A stretch of 64,000 nt of DNA from Paenibacillus polymyxa (GCF_015710975.1 NZ_CP049783.1:186001-250000), one strand, 5' to 3'; shown: positions 26,553 to 37,072, counted from the stretch's first letter. The notes: a model not told the origin generated them from the sequence alone. Translations and numbers: made by a program.

Positions 26553-27134
26553 ATGGGATTCCTGTCTGTTCTGAGCTATGCTCATCAATTAGTAGCTGCG
26601 CGGGTGCAGCCAGGCGATACTGCTATAGACGCCACTGTCGGCACAGGAGCCGATACGTTGTTTCTGGCTAAAGCTGCTGGCAAACGGGGCCGCGTCTATG
26701 GGTTCGATATCCAGCAGGCAGCTTTGGATTACGCTCGTCGTCGGCTAGAAGAAGATACTTCCTCTTCATTAGCAGAAGTATCACTATTGCTGCAAGGCCA
26801 TGAGCAAATGCGGGAGGCCGTTCCAGATCTGCTGCATGGTAAAGTGGCTGCTGTCATGTTTAACCTTGGCTACTTGCCGTCCGAAGGCGCCGATCTTACG
26901 GTTATCACACATACAGACAGCACGCTCGTCGCACTTGAAGCTGCCTTGCATTTGCTGCGCCCGCGCGGTATTTTGTCTGCCGTATTATATCCAGGACACG
27001 CCGGAGGCAGGGAAGAAGCGGAAGCGGTTCTTCAATGGGCTTCTGCCCTCCCAGTCTCCAGCGGTCAAAGCATTATTTACCGTCAATTACAACGAGACGC
27101 TTCGCCTTACGTAGTCGCGGTTGAAAAGAAATAA
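26553..27134 (+). CDS. mnmM: SAM methyltransferase YtqB (MnmM), tRNA mnm5s2U
   Basis: 193 aa class I methyltransferase of the rRNA_methylase (PF06962) family. SAM-binding motif IDATVGTGADTLFLA, acidic loop VYGFDIQ, and catalytic-region NLGYLPSEGADLTVITHTDST are conserved. YtqB orthologues methylate the aminomethyl group of nm5s2U in tRNA (MnmM). The gene abuts ytqA and its GGAGG site lies within the ytqA end, so the two are coupled. Confidence 0.92.
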   Translation: MGFLSVLSYAHQLVAARVQPGDTAIDATVGTGADTLFLAKAAGKRGRVYGFDIQQAALDYARRRLEEDTSSSLAEVSLLLQGHEQMREAVPDLLHGKVAAVMFNLGYLPSEGADLTVITHTDSTLVALEAALHLLRPRGILSAVLYPGHAGGREEAEAVLQWASALPVSSGQSIIYRQLQRDASPYVVAVEKK

Positions 27135-27304
27135 TGTCGGGTTGTTAAACTCGCATATTTGGTAATGAGCGACTTTCTTAGCCGCCTTACATATATTTTT
27201 AGCGCCATATGGGTCTATTCATCCTGGTCTATTGCCCAGCGGCACGTTTTGATTGCCTGATTCTGTTAGATCGTACTCATTACTCATTATGGAGGAGAGA
27301 AATT

Positions 27305-28279
27305 ATGCTAAAGCCATACCCGCTGCAATTTCAACCTGAATTCAAAGAGAGAGTTTGGGGAGGACGAGCCTTAGAACAATTTGGTCTGACCCCACCAGAA
27401 GGACATATTGGTGAAGGATGGATGATTGCCGATCATCCAAATGGAACAACAACGGTTATCAATGGCGAGCTGGCTGGAAAAGGACTGGATGAAATCCGCC
27501 AGACCTACGGACAGGATTGGCTTGGCGCAAAGGGCGTATCGAAAAAAGGCGGACGTTTTCCACTTTTGATCAAGCTACTGGATTGCAACGATGACTTATC
27601 CGTTCAGGTCCATCCGACGGATGATTACGCTGGACTTCCAGCTGGAGAATTAGGAAAAACCGAAATGTGGTACGTGCTTGATGCCAAGCCGGATGCCAAA
27701 ATTATTTATGGTCTGACCGAAGGTGTAACCCGTGAAAGTCTGCGTACAGCTCTTGAAAGCGGAGATATCATGGGCAGTTTGCGTCAGGTTCCAGTTGAAG
27801 CAGGCGATACATTCTTCATCCCCGCTGGAACCGTGCATGCACTGTGTGCAGGTGTTGTGGTTGCTGAAATTCAGCAAAATTCGGATACAACCTATCGCTT
27901 ATATGACTACAATCGCCCCGGTCTGGACGGCAAACCTCGTGAGTTGCACATCGAGGACTCCCTTAATGTAACTTCTTACGAAGGTGCAGGTGCAACAACG
28001 ATGAAAACGGACGGCTTGCAGCCTGGAGAATGGCTCCAACTGGCATCCTGTGAGTATTTTGTTGTGGAAAAGGGTATCGTAGAGGGAAGTTGGACACTTT
28101 CTACAACGGAAGACAGCTTCACTATCCTTGTAATTTGCGAAGGCAGTGGAACCATAACATGGGACAATAATACGGAGTCTCTTTCCTGTAAAGCTGGAGA
28201 TTGCTTCCTGCTCCCCGCTAATCTGGGCGGTTACACGCTGAATGACGGAATGACCGTACTTAGATCTTATCTTCCTTAA
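27305..28279 (+). CDS. manA: Mannose-6-phosphate isomerase, class I (ManA-like)
   Basis: 324 aa, the short Firmicute form. It interconverts mannose 6-phosphate and fructose 6-phosphate in the cytosol. Zinc ligands sit in LSVQVHPTDDYA and GKTEMWYVLD, with the distal His in AGTVHALCAG. The N-terminus PLQFQPEFKERVWGGR is typical. Start: ATG with GGAGAG upstream; the frame runs 32 codons further without a site. It is followed 25 bp later by an alpha/beta hydrolase gene, perhaps cotranscribed. Confidence 0.94.
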   Translation: MLKPYPLQFQPEFKERVWGGRALEQFGLTPPEGHIGEGWMIADHPNGTTTVINGELAGKGLDEIRQTYGQDWLGAKGVSKKGGRFPLLIKLLDCNDDLSVQVHPTDDYAGLPAGELGKTEMWYVLDAKPDAKIIYGLTEGVTRESLRTALESGDIMGSLRQVPVEAGDTFFIPAGTVHALCAGVVVAEIQQNSDTTYRLYDYNRPGLDGKPRELHIEDSLNVTSYEGAGATTMKTDGLQPGEWLQLASCEYFVVEKGIVEGSWTLSTTEDSFTILVICEGSGTITWDNNTESLSCKAGDCFLLPANLGGYTLNDGMTVLRSYLP

Positions 28280-28304
28280 AGCTTAAAGGATGTGATGTCT
28301 AATC

Positions 28305-29309
28305 ATGCGGGAATACACCTTCACCATCGCTGAAGATGACGGAACAGAGCTTTTTGCTTACCGATGGCTACCCGAGCAGAATGTTCCCGTCAAGGGGATC
28401 GTTCAAGTTTCGCATGGCATGTGTGAGACGTCCTACCGCTACATTCGGCTGGCCGAAAAACTTACCGCTTCTGGCTACGGTGTGTATGCCAACGATCATA
28501 TCGGCCACGGACGCACAGCGGGTGATCCTGATAAGCTCGGTATGCCGGGAGCCAATGCATTCAATCGAATGGCAAAAGGCATGCTGGAGCTAGGCGAAAT
28601 TGCGGCCAAGGAATTCCCTGATCAATCTCGTTTTTTACTGGGTCACAGCATGGGGTCCTTTTTAACCCAGAAAATTATGTATGATGATCAGCAGTCGTAT
28701 CACGGGTTTATTTTATCAGGGACCAACGGACGACGTAGTCTGCTGAAACTCGGGGAGCAGGTTGCCCTGCTGCAAGCCAAACTGCAAGGAATGGATCATC
28801 GCAGCATGCTGCTCAACGCTATGGTCTTTGGCGGCTTTAACCGTGCCTTTCGTCCGGTGCGCACAGCGTTCGACTGGCTGTCCCGTGATCCTGAGGAAGT
28901 AGATCAGTTCGTGCACGACCCATTATGCGGAGCTATTTGCACGACAGGCTTTTTCCTCGATTTTTTCAGGCTTTTACAAGAAATCCACTGGCCTTCCTCG
29001 CTGCAAAACATTAATCCAAAACTGCCCGTTTATATTTTTGCCGGGGATCGTGATCCGGTGGGCTTGTTTGGAAAAGGTGTGTTGTCGCTAGTGGATATGT
29101 ATCGAAGCCTGAAGCTTCAAGACGTGGAGTATCGCCTTTATCCTGACGGTCGCCATGAGATGTTGCATGAAACCAATCGTAACGAGGTAATGAGTGACAT
29201 CGTGGACTGGCTCGACCGTCATATTAACACAGGAGCAACCTCTGTTTCCGTTTTGTCTGGAGCCTCCGAAGCGCCCTCTTTATCAGCTTCGCCCAAGTCA
29301 TCATCCTAG
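28305..29309 (+). CDS. Alpha/beta hydrolase, monoacylglycerol-lipase-like
   Basis: 334 aa of the serine aminopeptidase S33 / lysophospholipase type. Oxyanion region VSHGMCE, GHGRTAGDP loop, nucleophile elbow LLGHSMGS (S115), acid residue in FAGDRDPVG and terminal His in YPDGRHEMLHE form a full triad. No signal peptide. The last ~25 residues are a Ser/Ala-rich tail not needed by the fold. The substrate is unknown; lipid esters are likely. It follows manA and ends at a strong terminator. Confidence 0.9.
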   Translation: MREYTFTIAEDDGTELFAYRWLPEQNVPVKGIVQVSHGMCETSYRYIRLAEKLTASGYGVYANDHIGHGRTAGDPDKLGMPGANAFNRMAKGMLELGEIAAKEFPDQSRFLLGHSMGSFLTQKIMYDDQQSYHGFILSGTNGRRSLLKLGEQVALLQAKLQGMDHRSMLLNAMVFGGFNRAFRPVRTAFDWLSRDPEEVDQFVHDPLCGAICTTGFFLDFFRLLQEIHWPSSLQNINPKLPVYIFAGDRDPVGLFGKGVLSLVDMYRSLKLQDVEYRLYPDGRHEMLHETNRNEVMSDIVDWLDRHINTGATSVSVLSGASEAPSLSASPKSSS

Positions 29310-29321
29310 TGAGGAATAAGC

Positions 29322-29369
29322 AAAAGAAACCTTTAAAGCACGATAAAAGTGGCTTTAAAGGTTTCTTTT
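29322..29369 (+). terminator. Bidirectional terminator
   Basis: Perfect 18-bp stem (29322-29339 with 29352-29369) starting in A-rich and ending in T-rich sequence, between converging genes, so it can serve both. Confidence 0.88.
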
Positions 29370-29409
29370 GTATTCCTTTATATTTCATCAGGACATCATT
29401 TTTAAGTTA

Positions 29410-29940
29410 TTACCATGCATTTCGTTCTTTCAGGGAAGTAATATGAGCTATGTGATGTTTGCCATGCCAGGCATAGATGCCAATGTTTCGTTCCAGGCGG
29501 ATCGTCTGGCCCGATTCAGGATGAATAAATGTTCGGTGTAGCTGATCTTCCCCTAACGAGCGTAACATGGTCACCCATCGTGCATGCAGTCCTTCCAGCA
29601 ATTGCAACGAAGGTTCCAGTGGAAGCTCTCTGGCATCTGGTATTTCAGCCCAACGCCCCTCATCATAGGGTTTGATTGTCGGTGTATCCTCGGTCAGCGC
29701 CAGCTTAAAACGGATATAACTGTTCATATGGCTGTCTGCCAAATGATGAACAACCTGTCGAATTGTCCATCCTCCTTCGCGATAAGGCGTATTTAGTTGT
29801 TGCTCATTCAGTCCTTCGACCGCCTGACGCAGTTGTCCAGGCAATTCAGCAATGTCGTCGATCCATGTGATCAGCTGTTCTTCTGTAATGGTATCTGGAA
29901 CCACAAACGGTCCAATTGGGTAGCGCAAGTCTTTGTCCAA
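29410..29940 (-). CDS. yfiT: YfiT-type bacillithiol transferase (DinB superfamily)
   Basis: 176 aa, close in pattern to B. subtilis YfiT: N-terminal DLRYPIGPF, central [20 protein letters not shown] and C-terminal [10 protein letters not shown], supplying the three metal-binding histidines. Relatives (BstA) transfer bacillithiol to electrophiles, so a detoxification role in the cytosol is likely. The first codon appears to be TTG, with AAGGGCGGG upstream; no ATG or GTG fits better. Confidence 0.88.
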   Translation of the reverse strand: MDKDLRYPIGPFVVPDTITEEQLITWIDDIAELPGQLRQAVEGLNEQQLNTPYREGGWTIRQVVHHLADSHMNSYIRFKLALTEDTPTIKPYDEGRWAEIPDARELPLEPSLQLLEGLHARWVTMLRSLGEDQLHRTFIHPESGQTIRLERNIGIYAWHGKHHIAHITSLKERNAW

Positions 29941-30007
29941 AACAATTCCCGCCCTTCTCTATATCTGAATGTCTGCAATGCCTATAGCCTTATGTTAGTA
30001 CTATGCA

Positions 30008-30040
30008 GGAAAAAAAGCAGACCCGCAAGAGTCTGCTTTT
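30008..30040 (-). terminator. Terminator of odhAB
   Basis: Minus strand AAAAGCAGAC/GTCTGCTTTT stem with 8-nt loop and a long T run, about 40 bp past odhB. Confidence 0.88.
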
Positions 30041-30081
30041 GTCATGCACGTACAGAGGAAATACACTCGCTTAATTTATTT

Positions 30082-31377
30082 TTATCCTTCCAGCAACAAT
30101 GATTCGGGATCTTCCAGCAATTCTTTGACCGTTACCAGGAACCGGACCGCCTCGCTGCCATCAATAATACGGTGGTCATAGGACAAGGCGATATACATCA
30201 TTGGACGATTTTCCATGCGTTCCTCGTCGATGGCAATCGGGCGAAGTTGGATTTTATGCATTCCCAAAATACCCACTTGCGGTGTATTCAGAATTGGCGT
30301 AGACAGCAGGGAACCGAAAATACCTCCATTGGTTATGGTAAAGGTTCCTCCTTGCAAGTCTGCCAGAGAAAGTGAATTGGAACGAGCTTTGCTAGCCAAA
30401 TCGGCAATGCTCTTCTCAATTTCAGCAAAACCAAGCCGATCCGCATCCCGGACAACGGGAACGACCAAACCTTCCTTAGCAGATACAGCAATCCCAATAT
30501 CATAGTATTTTTTCAGTACGATATCATCGCCGTTGATTTCTGCATTCACAGTAGGGAAGCGCTTGAGCGCGCCAACCACTGCTTTCGTAAAGAAGGACAT
30601 AAAACCCAACCCTACATCGTGTTTCTCCTTAAACTTATCTTTACGGCGTTTACGCACATCAAGAATGGCGGTCATATCCACTTCATTAAAAGTAGTAAGC
30701 ATGGCGGCTGTTTGCTGTGCTTCAACAAGACGCTTGGCAATCGTCGCTCTCCGACGGGACATCCGCTGCCGCTCCACAGGCTTGCTGTACTCTGTTTGAG
30801 CTGGAGACGGTGACACAGGCTTGCTGGCAACGGGAGGCGCAGGTACAGATGCTGTACGTGATACTTCAGCACCATTATGCGTTTTTACGTCCTCCTGGAA
30901 CACACGTCCAAGCGGGTCCTTTCCCTGTACCTGCTCCAGATTAATCCCGCGCTCACGCGCCAGCTTCCGGGCGGATGGTGATGCCGTCTGACCATTTCCG
31001 TCACTATTGGAGGGAACTGGCGGCGCAGACTTTTCTACTGCCTTACCGCTGCTTTCTACGGAAGTTGGTGAAGTTGCTACGGACGGCGCTTCAGGCGCTT
31101 GGGTCGCTGCGGCTTCTCCGGCACCGGTTGCTTCCGCGCCACTGCCGCTTCCGATCAAGCCAACAGCTTCACCGATAACCACAGTATCCCCCTCCTGACG
31201 AAGGATTTTCTGAACCACACCTGCTTCTTCCGCACTAATTTCCAGATTAACCTTATCCGTTTCCAGCTCCAGTAGAACATCTCCCTGTCCTACGGAATCT
31301 CCTTCCTTCACAAGCCATTTGGAGATTGTCCCTTCCGTGATGGATTCTCCCATTGCTGGCACTATAATGTCGCTCAC
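30082..31377 (-). CDS. odhB: 2-Oxoglutarate dehydrogenase E2 (dihydrolipoyl succinyltransferase)
   Basis: 431 aa. Lipoyl domain with [11 protein letters not shown] (lipoyl Lys42), a long Ala/Pro/Ser linker (about 80-190) enclosing a peripheral subunit-binding segment ([20 protein letters not shown]), and the catalytic acyltransferase domain ending SYDHRIIDG with the active His/Asp. It transfers succinyl groups to CoA in the TCA cycle. GTG start with GGGGAGG eight bases upstream. It lies 5 bp after odhA, so one operon. Confidence 0.96.
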   Translation of the reverse strand: MSDIIVPAMGESITEGTISKWLVKEGDSVGQGDVLLELETDKVNLEISAEEAGVVQKILRQEGDTVVIGEAVGLIGSGSGAEATGAGEAAATQAPEAPSVATSPTSVESSGKAVEKSAPPVPSNSDGNGQTASPSARKLARERGINLEQVQGKDPLGRVFQEDVKTHNGAEVSRTASVPAPPVASKPVSPSPAQTEYSKPVERQRMSRRRATIAKRLVEAQQTAAMLTTFNEVDMTAILDVRKRRKDKFKEKHDVGLGFMSFFTKAVVGALKRFPTVNAEINGDDIVLKKYYDIGIAVSAKEGLVVPVVRDADRLGFAEIEKSIADLASKARSNSLSLADLQGGTFTITNGGIFGSLLSTPILNTPQVGILGMHKIQLRPIAIDEERMENRPMMYIALSYDHRIIDGSEAVRFLVTVKELLEDPESLLLEG

Positions 31378-31382
31378 AGCCG

Positions 31383-34279
31383 CTACCTCCCCAGTGTAAT
31401 ATTGTTTTTGGAATCCTGCTTCAACGCCGATTGAATAATTCGCTGTTGTTCTAGGCTGTGTACTTGCTGATAACCACTCGCCGGGCTGGAACGATCCGGT
31501 CTGCCTGCGTAGCGAATTTCCGCTCCCTGTGGCACAACCTCTCGCAGACGAGGCTCCATATAACTCCAGGCTCCCATATTTTTAGGTTCTTCCTGAGCCC
31601 ATACGAACTCCTTAACATGTGGGAAGCGATTGAAAATATTCCGAATTTCCTCTGCCGGGAAAGGATAGAGCTGCTCCACACGAATAATATGCAAGTGCTC
31701 TTCTGCCTCATTCCCGTTCTTATCTTTCTCCAACGCTTCCTCCAGATCAATGGCAATCTTGCCACTACACAATACAATGCGCTCTACCCGATCTGGACGT
31801 GATCCCAGACCAGGTTGCTCCAACACAGGACGGAATGTTCCCTCACTGAATTCAGAAGCAGGCGAAGCAACACGATTGTTGCGAATCAGGCTCTTCGGCG
31901 ACATCATCACCAGCGGGCGAGCTTCCTCACTTTCGCTTAATGCAGCCTGACGGCGCAGCAGATGAAAATACTGTGAGGCGCTACTCAAATTGGCGACAGT
32001 CCAGTTATTTTGTGCAGACAGCTGGAGGAAACGCTCCAGACGTGCACTCGTATGCTCAGGTCCTTGTCCTTCGCTACCATGCGGCAACAGCATCACCAGA
32101 CTGGATTTCTGTCTCCATTTGGCACGGCCAGCGGAAATGAATTGGTCGAAAATAACCTGCGCACAGTTGGCAAAATCGCCAAATTGCGCTTCCCAAATGA
32201 CCAACGTTTCGGGAGAAAACACGTTATAGCCATACTCGAAGCCGAGGACTGACGCCTCAGACAATGGACTGTTATGAATACTGAACGAAGCACGCGCTTC
32301 CGGCAATGTATGCAGCGGGCAATGGGTACGCCCGGTTTCGGGCTCATGCAGCACAAGGTTACGGTGAGCAAAAGTAGCACGCTCCGCATCCTGACCTGTC
32401 ATACGAATAGGCTTGCCGTCTGCTAGAATGGTGGCCAAAGCCAGCGTCTCTGCCAAGCTCCAATCTACCTTTTCACCCTCGTTCAGAGCTGTTTTTCTAC
32501 GTTGTAAAATTCGTTCCAGCTTCGGATATACATGAAAAGCCTGTGGCCATTTGAGCAAGTTTTCATTGATTTGGCGCAGCTTTTTCAGTTCAACCGCAGT
32601 ACGGACCGGAGAGCTCTGATTTTTTTTCCCCTTCACAGCTGTAAATTCAGGTTCCTCTTCTGGTTGATTTTTCACATGCTCATGCGCTTCCTTCAGTCGG
32701 TTTTGCACCTTCTCAATCAGAGCAGTACTAAATGCTTCATCAACTATGCCCTGCTTCATCAGCTTTTGAGCATACAATTTGCTAACCGTCGGATGATTCT
32801 TCACCTTACGATACACTAGTGGTTGTGTTGTTTCTGGATCATCGGATTCATTGTGACCATAACGACGGTAACCAATCAGATCAATCAGAAAATCCTTCTT
32901 GAAACGATTGCGGTATTCGCCAGCCATACGAGCCGCTGCAATACAAGCCTCGGGATTATCCGCGTTCACGTGTACAATCGGAATTTCGTAGCCCTTAGCC
33001 AGATCGCTAGCATAACGGGTCGAACGTGAATCAACACTCTCTGTCGTAAAACCCAGACGATTGTTCACAATAATATGCACTGTACCGCCATTACGGAAGC
33101 CGCGCAAATTGGTGAAATTGAGTGATTCGGCTACGATACCTTCACCCGGAAACGCCGCATCACCGTGCATAATAATGGTAGCTGCCTTGCTGACATCCAG
33201 CTTCGGATAGCCTGCTTCACTGCGGTCTTCCTGCGCCGCGCGCGAAAAGCCTTGGACAACCGGATTGACATATTCTAGGTGACTTGGGTTGTTCGCCAAC
33301 GTTAGACGGGCTTGCACGGCTTCCCCATCTTTTACAAAACGGTCTGCGCCCAGATGATATTTTACATCCCCAGTCCAGCCGTAATTAATTCCCGTGGAAC
33401 CTTCCGACGGAATCAGATCCTTATTCGGTGAATGATGAAATTCAGAGAAAATTTTGCTGTAAGGCTTGCCCAGCACATGTGCCAATACATTCAGACGGCC
33501 GCGATGCGCCATCCCCATCAGGACATGACTTGCTCCTGCATTTGTGGTTAGACGAATAATCTCGTCGAGTACAGGGACAAGCACATCATTACCCTCGATG
33601 GAAAAACGCTTCTGTCCGACGAATGTTTTATGCAAGAACTCTTCGAACTGTTCTACTTCTACCAATCTGCCTAGCAATGACTTGCGTTCCTGTGTAGTGA
33701 GCGGCTTGGAGGACCAACCGGATTCAGCATAGCTATTCAACCAGCTACGTTCCTCCTCGTTATGAATATGACTAAATTCATAGGCGATCGGTCCTGTGTA
33801 CGCTACACGTAGCCGTTGAATGGCTTCCCACCCGTTCAGTGTTCCCGCAGGAGCGTTATCCCATATTAAAGAGGCTGGAAAAGCCTTCAGGTCTTGTTCA
33901 GTTAAACCGTAAGATGCTGGATCAAGCAAACGTGTATCCTGCTCTGCATCCAATCCCAGTGGGTCAATTTGGGCGGCCAAATGTCCGTATTCACGGATAT
34001 TCCACACCATTTTGCCCGCTGTAACCGCTTTCTGTAATATGTTTGAATCAAGGTGCCCCAGAGCACTTGTAGGGGGCCTTGCAACTTGTTGTCTATCATG
34101 GAAGCAGCCGAATATTCGGATTGTGGCGGCTCGCCCCATTGATCAAACAGCTCGCGGTAAGCCGGATCAACTGTTCCGGGGTCCGCTACATACTTTTCAT
34201 ACTGGTCCTGCACATAACCTAGATTAGGTCCGTAATACGTCTGCCAAGGTACCTGTCTGCTGCTCTCTTCCATTGTCAT
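31383..34279 (-). CDS. odhA: 2-Oxoglutarate dehydrogenase E1, frameshifted
   Basis: The thiamine enzyme that decarboxylates 2-oxoglutarate. The N-terminal ~70 codons (from ATG 34279 with GGAGGG upstream; [25 protein letters not shown]) lie in one frame and the rest (from about [16 protein letters not shown] onward) in another. One missing C in the CCCCC run at 34072-34076 would join them as [15 protein letters not shown], giving 965 aa, the normal size. The body has the E1 motifs [23 protein letters not shown] (TPP), [13 protein letters not shown] and [17 protein letters not shown]. As written, the gene would give no full-length product; a sequence error is the simplest explanation. Confidence 0.92.
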
Positions 34280-34691
34280 CTCGTTCCCTCCGTCAAATTT
34301 TGAAATTCATAGCTGGACGGAAATCATTTTCATTTTGATGTTTTGTTAAATCTTTAATTTGAGTAATTCACACTATGTTCACATTATATGAAATCCATCA
34401 TCAAAAGTCGAATTTCACAGTGCTTATTTCTCTTCCATTGTATAAAGTTTTCTAGCTATGAGCATTTCCTTTTTCTCAACATATCCATGCGTAAATGAGA
34501 TGAATCGGGTTGTTCTGTAATTCTGCAGCCTTGATCATTTAAAGATTAGAATGTGGTATAAAAGGATATCCTAATCAAAAAAAGTTAACAACGCTTTCAG
34601 AACATACAACTTATCCGTAAGGCTTGTTATCGGTAATATGGGCAAAACCACAATGGAGATGATATTTAATTTCAGGAATCAAACACTTGGC
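34280..34691. other. odhA upstream region
   Basis: AT-rich and non-coding. TATAAT on the minus strand at 34388-34383 is a candidate odhA -10 with a poor -35. No further regulatory site is clear. Confidence 0.4.
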
Positions 34692-34742
34692 AACTTAAAT
34701 AACCAGCCACCGGATATCAACCGACGGCTGGTTATTTAAGTT
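34692..34742. terminator. Orphan 17-bp hairpin
   Basis: Perfect 17-bp inverted repeat (34692-34708 with 34726-34742) between two divergent genes, with no gene ending at it. A 33-codon ORF (34638-34739, plus strand) ends inside it but has no ribosome site. It may close an unannotated small transcript. Confidence 0.5.
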
Positions 34743-34962
34743 ATGTTGCTCTCATACTACGCCAAACGAGTTAAAAACAACTTTCCAGTCCAACCCACTA
34801 TGATTATCGTTGACAGCAGAATAAAAATGGTAGATGGCCGTTACGATGCAAATTCAAACTTAAAGTGACATTAAAGTCACTTTTCTGTACAATTTTCCTA
34901 CTTTTCACTATTATTTTACTTAGGCATCTAAAAACCGCTTTGAAAGCGAAAGGGATGGAACT

Positions 34963-36234
34963 GTGACTGGACTAAAACAAATACTCAGAAACAAGAATTA
35001 TGTCAGGTTTTTTCTGGCAACCTTCGCCTCACAAATGGGGGGAATTATCGGGGTTACTGCATTCATGTTTTATTTGTTGAAACGGTTTACAAATCAGCCT
35101 TACTATGCAACACTTGCCGAGTTAATGTATTCGCTCCCGATGCTGGTAGTATTTCTCGTGGTTGGAGTGCTGGCAGATCGGATGGACAGACAAAAAATTG
35201 CTGTTAATTGTGACTGGATTAGCGCTTTTTTATCTTTATGCTTACTTATTTTTATTTGGGTCGATTCGATTCCTTTGGTATTTGCCCTTCTCTTCATCCG
35301 TAGTGCTGCCTCCAAATTTTTCTTCCCAGCCGAAAGTGCCATTATACAGGGGATATTAAACGAAGAAGATTACACCATTGCCGCAGGCCTCAATCAAATG
35401 ATGGGGAGTCTTTTCATGTTATTTGGAGGAACTTTGGGGGCCGTCGTCTACTGGCACCTTGGAATTACTGGAGCCATCCTCATTGATGCTGTTTCTTTTA
35501 TTGTGTCTGCACTGCTTATTCGTTCCTGCAAAATTCCCAAGGAAGTACGCCTTCCGAACGGGGCACATCAATTTAAACAATTAAAATTCAAACTTGTCAT
35601 GATCGATTTTAAACAAGGGTTTCTTTACATATTACGCAACAGACTATTGCTTTGGTTGGTTTCAGGCTTTTTTATGTTCGGTATTTTAAATGGTGGCTTT
35701 AGCGTTTTACCGATGTTTATTCTTAAATATAAGCTAGCTCCAGGTAACTATGAGCAGTATATGGTTTGGACAGGTATTATTTTTGGAGCTGGTGTGTTGC
35801 TTGGTACCCTAATCGCTTCGCTCATCTCCGCCAAGCTAAAGTTACACCAAATGATTGCAGCCGGAGTTCTGGTTGCCGGAATAGGTATGTGCATACTTGG
35901 ATTTGTTAACCACCTCTATGCTTTTCTGATTATCAATTTTGTCATTGCACTGATCCTTCCGTTCATTAACATCGGCATAGGAGGATGGCTGCCTCGTATT
36001 GTAGATCCTCAAATGATGGGACGTGTGCAAGGTTTGATTAATCCGTTAATGATGCTGTCCCAGTCACTTACATTAGGTTTCATTGCTGTAAGCTTTCCTT
36101 CGTTTATTTCAATTGAGCTCTTGTTTTTATTAGTTGGGGTCTGTACCGTTATGGTAGGCATATACTACACTATTGTGCTTCCCCGTTATGCTGATTACAG
36201 CACTTCTTCTAAGGCCCTTCAGGAATCTCTATAG
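34963..36234 (+). CDS. MFS transporter, probable drug/enterobactin-exporter type
   Basis: 423 aa with about 12 membrane helices and the MFS loop motif VVGVLADRMDRQKIAV between helices 2 and 3. The sequence falls with the MFS_3 type (NreB/EntS and macrolide efflux relatives): GMCILGFVNH, INIGIGGWLPRIVDPQMMGRVQGLINP. The substrate is unknown. GTG start with GAAAGGGAT about 7 bases upstream; no ATG near the N-terminus fits. It stands alone on the plus strand. Confidence 0.88.
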   Translation: MTGLKQILRNKNYVRFFLATFASQMGGIIGVTAFMFYLLKRFTNQPYYATLAELMYSLPMLVVFLVVGVLADRMDRQKIAVNCDWISAFLSLCLLIFIWVDSIPLVFALLFIRSAASKFFFPAESAIIQGILNEEDYTIAAGLNQMMGSLFMLFGGTLGAVVYWHLGITGAILIDAVSFIVSALLIRSCKIPKEVRLPNGAHQFKQLKFKLVMIDFKQGFLYILRNRLLLWLVSGFFMFGILNGGFSVLPMFILKYKLAPGNYEQYMVWTGIIFGAGVLLGTLIASLISAKLKLHQMIAAGVLVAGIGMCILGFVNHLYAFLIINFVIALILPFINIGIGGWLPRIVDPQMMGRVQGLINPLMMLSQSLTLGFIAVSFPSFISIELLFLLVGVCTVMVGIYYTIVLPRYADYSTSSKALQESL

Positions 36235-36421
36235 GTAAATTAAAAAATCATAAATGGCAGCATTGAGAGATTGTTGATTTGCCACTTTTGCTTCCGAATC
36301 CCGTGCAGAAGTGGCTTCATCCTATCTCCCCTCAATACTTCACAAGTACATACATTTGTTGTATACGACTATCTCGTCAAAACCCAGTAGAGACAAAGAC
36401 TGATAGAGTATGTAATATACA

Positions 36422-36465
36422 AAAAAATGCCCGGCAGGCGCACTATCCGCACCAGCAGGACATTT
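36422..36465 (-). terminator. Terminator of tRNA-Pro
   Basis: Minus strand imperfect stem (AATGTCC-GC-GG with CC-GC-GGGCATT) followed by seven Ts, about 10 bp past the tRNA 3' end. Confidence 0.7.
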
Positions 36466-36474
36466 GGATTATAA

Positions 36475-36548
36475 TCGGAGTAGCGGGATTCGAACCCACG
36501 ACCTCACCCACCCCAAGGGTGCGCGCTACCTAGCTGCGCTATACCCCG
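36475..36548 (-). tRNA. tRNA-Pro (anticodon GGG)
   Basis: Minus strand cloverleaf: acceptor CGGGGTA/TACTCCG, D arm GCGC..GCGC, anticodon stem CACCC/GGGTG with loop TTGGGGT (anticodon GGG, reads CCC/CCU), and T arm GTGGG TTCGAAT CCCGC. Discriminator A, CCA not encoded. A promoter and terminator flank it. Confidence 0.93.
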
Positions 36549-36585
36549 ATGAACCAGTGTATGTAAACCGTTGCTGTTATTTACC

Positions 36586-36614
36586 ATTATAATCTGGTCA
36601 TAAAAGCCTGTAAA
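36586..36614 (-). promoter_or_regulatory. Promoter of tRNA-Pro
   Basis: Minus strand TTTACA (36614-36609), 17-bp spacer, TATAAT (36591-36586), about 40 bp before the tRNA. Confidence 0.75.
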
Positions 36615-36678
36615 GGCATAATTTAGTCTGAGTGACGCAAAAAGTATAGACTAAAATCTGAGATCACAGGAGCTAACC

Positions 36679-36987
36679 ATGCAGAGCAAAAAAATAATCA
36701 TTTCCGCAGCATTATTACTTTTTTTAGTACAATTAAGCAATCCTATGTGCTATACCTTTGCACAGGATGAACTTGTCATAGATCAAAAAACGAAAGAGAG
36801 ACTAGCAGAGCAATATGGCTTGGAAGAACCTCAGCCACCTACATCTGAGCAACAGCAAAAAATATTATTCGGAGCTGATTGGGGATTTAGTTTTCCTGTT
36901 AGTGCTGTTGTGCAGGACTTAATTAGCTTAACTCACGACCCACTTATATTTATTAGTCATCAATTGATTCATTCGCTAAAATCATAA
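36679..36987 (+). CDS. Small secreted protein, unknown
   Basis: 102 aa. A clear signal peptide (MQSKKIIISAALLLFLVQLS...) with a likely cut after TFA. The mature part is short and acidic in its first half (DELVIDQKTKERLAEQYGLEEP) and hydrophobic near the end. ACAGGAG ribosome site 6 bases before the ATG. No family recognised. Neighbours give no functional clue. Confidence 0.7.
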   Translation: MQSKKIIISAALLLFLVQLSNPMCYTFAQDELVIDQKTKERLAEQYGLEEPQPPTSEQQQKILFGADWGFSFPVSAVVQDLISLTHDPLIFISHQLIHSLKS

Positions 36988-37072
36988 GCCTTTTTTCATA
37001 TATGGAAAATTCAATAATGTAAAACATTAGGATCATTTTTTTGTAGCAAGTTGCCTGCTGCCTGGAGTCATT

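Noticed and set aside
33902..34139. odhA start inside the ORF at 34139 ([12 protein letters not shown]...)
   Set aside because: That stretch is the wrong-frame reading of the true N-terminal region and lacks family similarity and a ribosome site.
34638..34739. 33-codon ORF on the plus strand
   Set aside because: No ribosome site and it ends within a hairpin; kept only as a note on the hairpin.
36279..36533. Plus-strand ORF of 84 codons ending GVAGFEPTTSPTPRVRAT
   Set aside because: The end is the known translation artefact of a tRNA gene; it overlaps tRNA-Pro and has no ribosome site.
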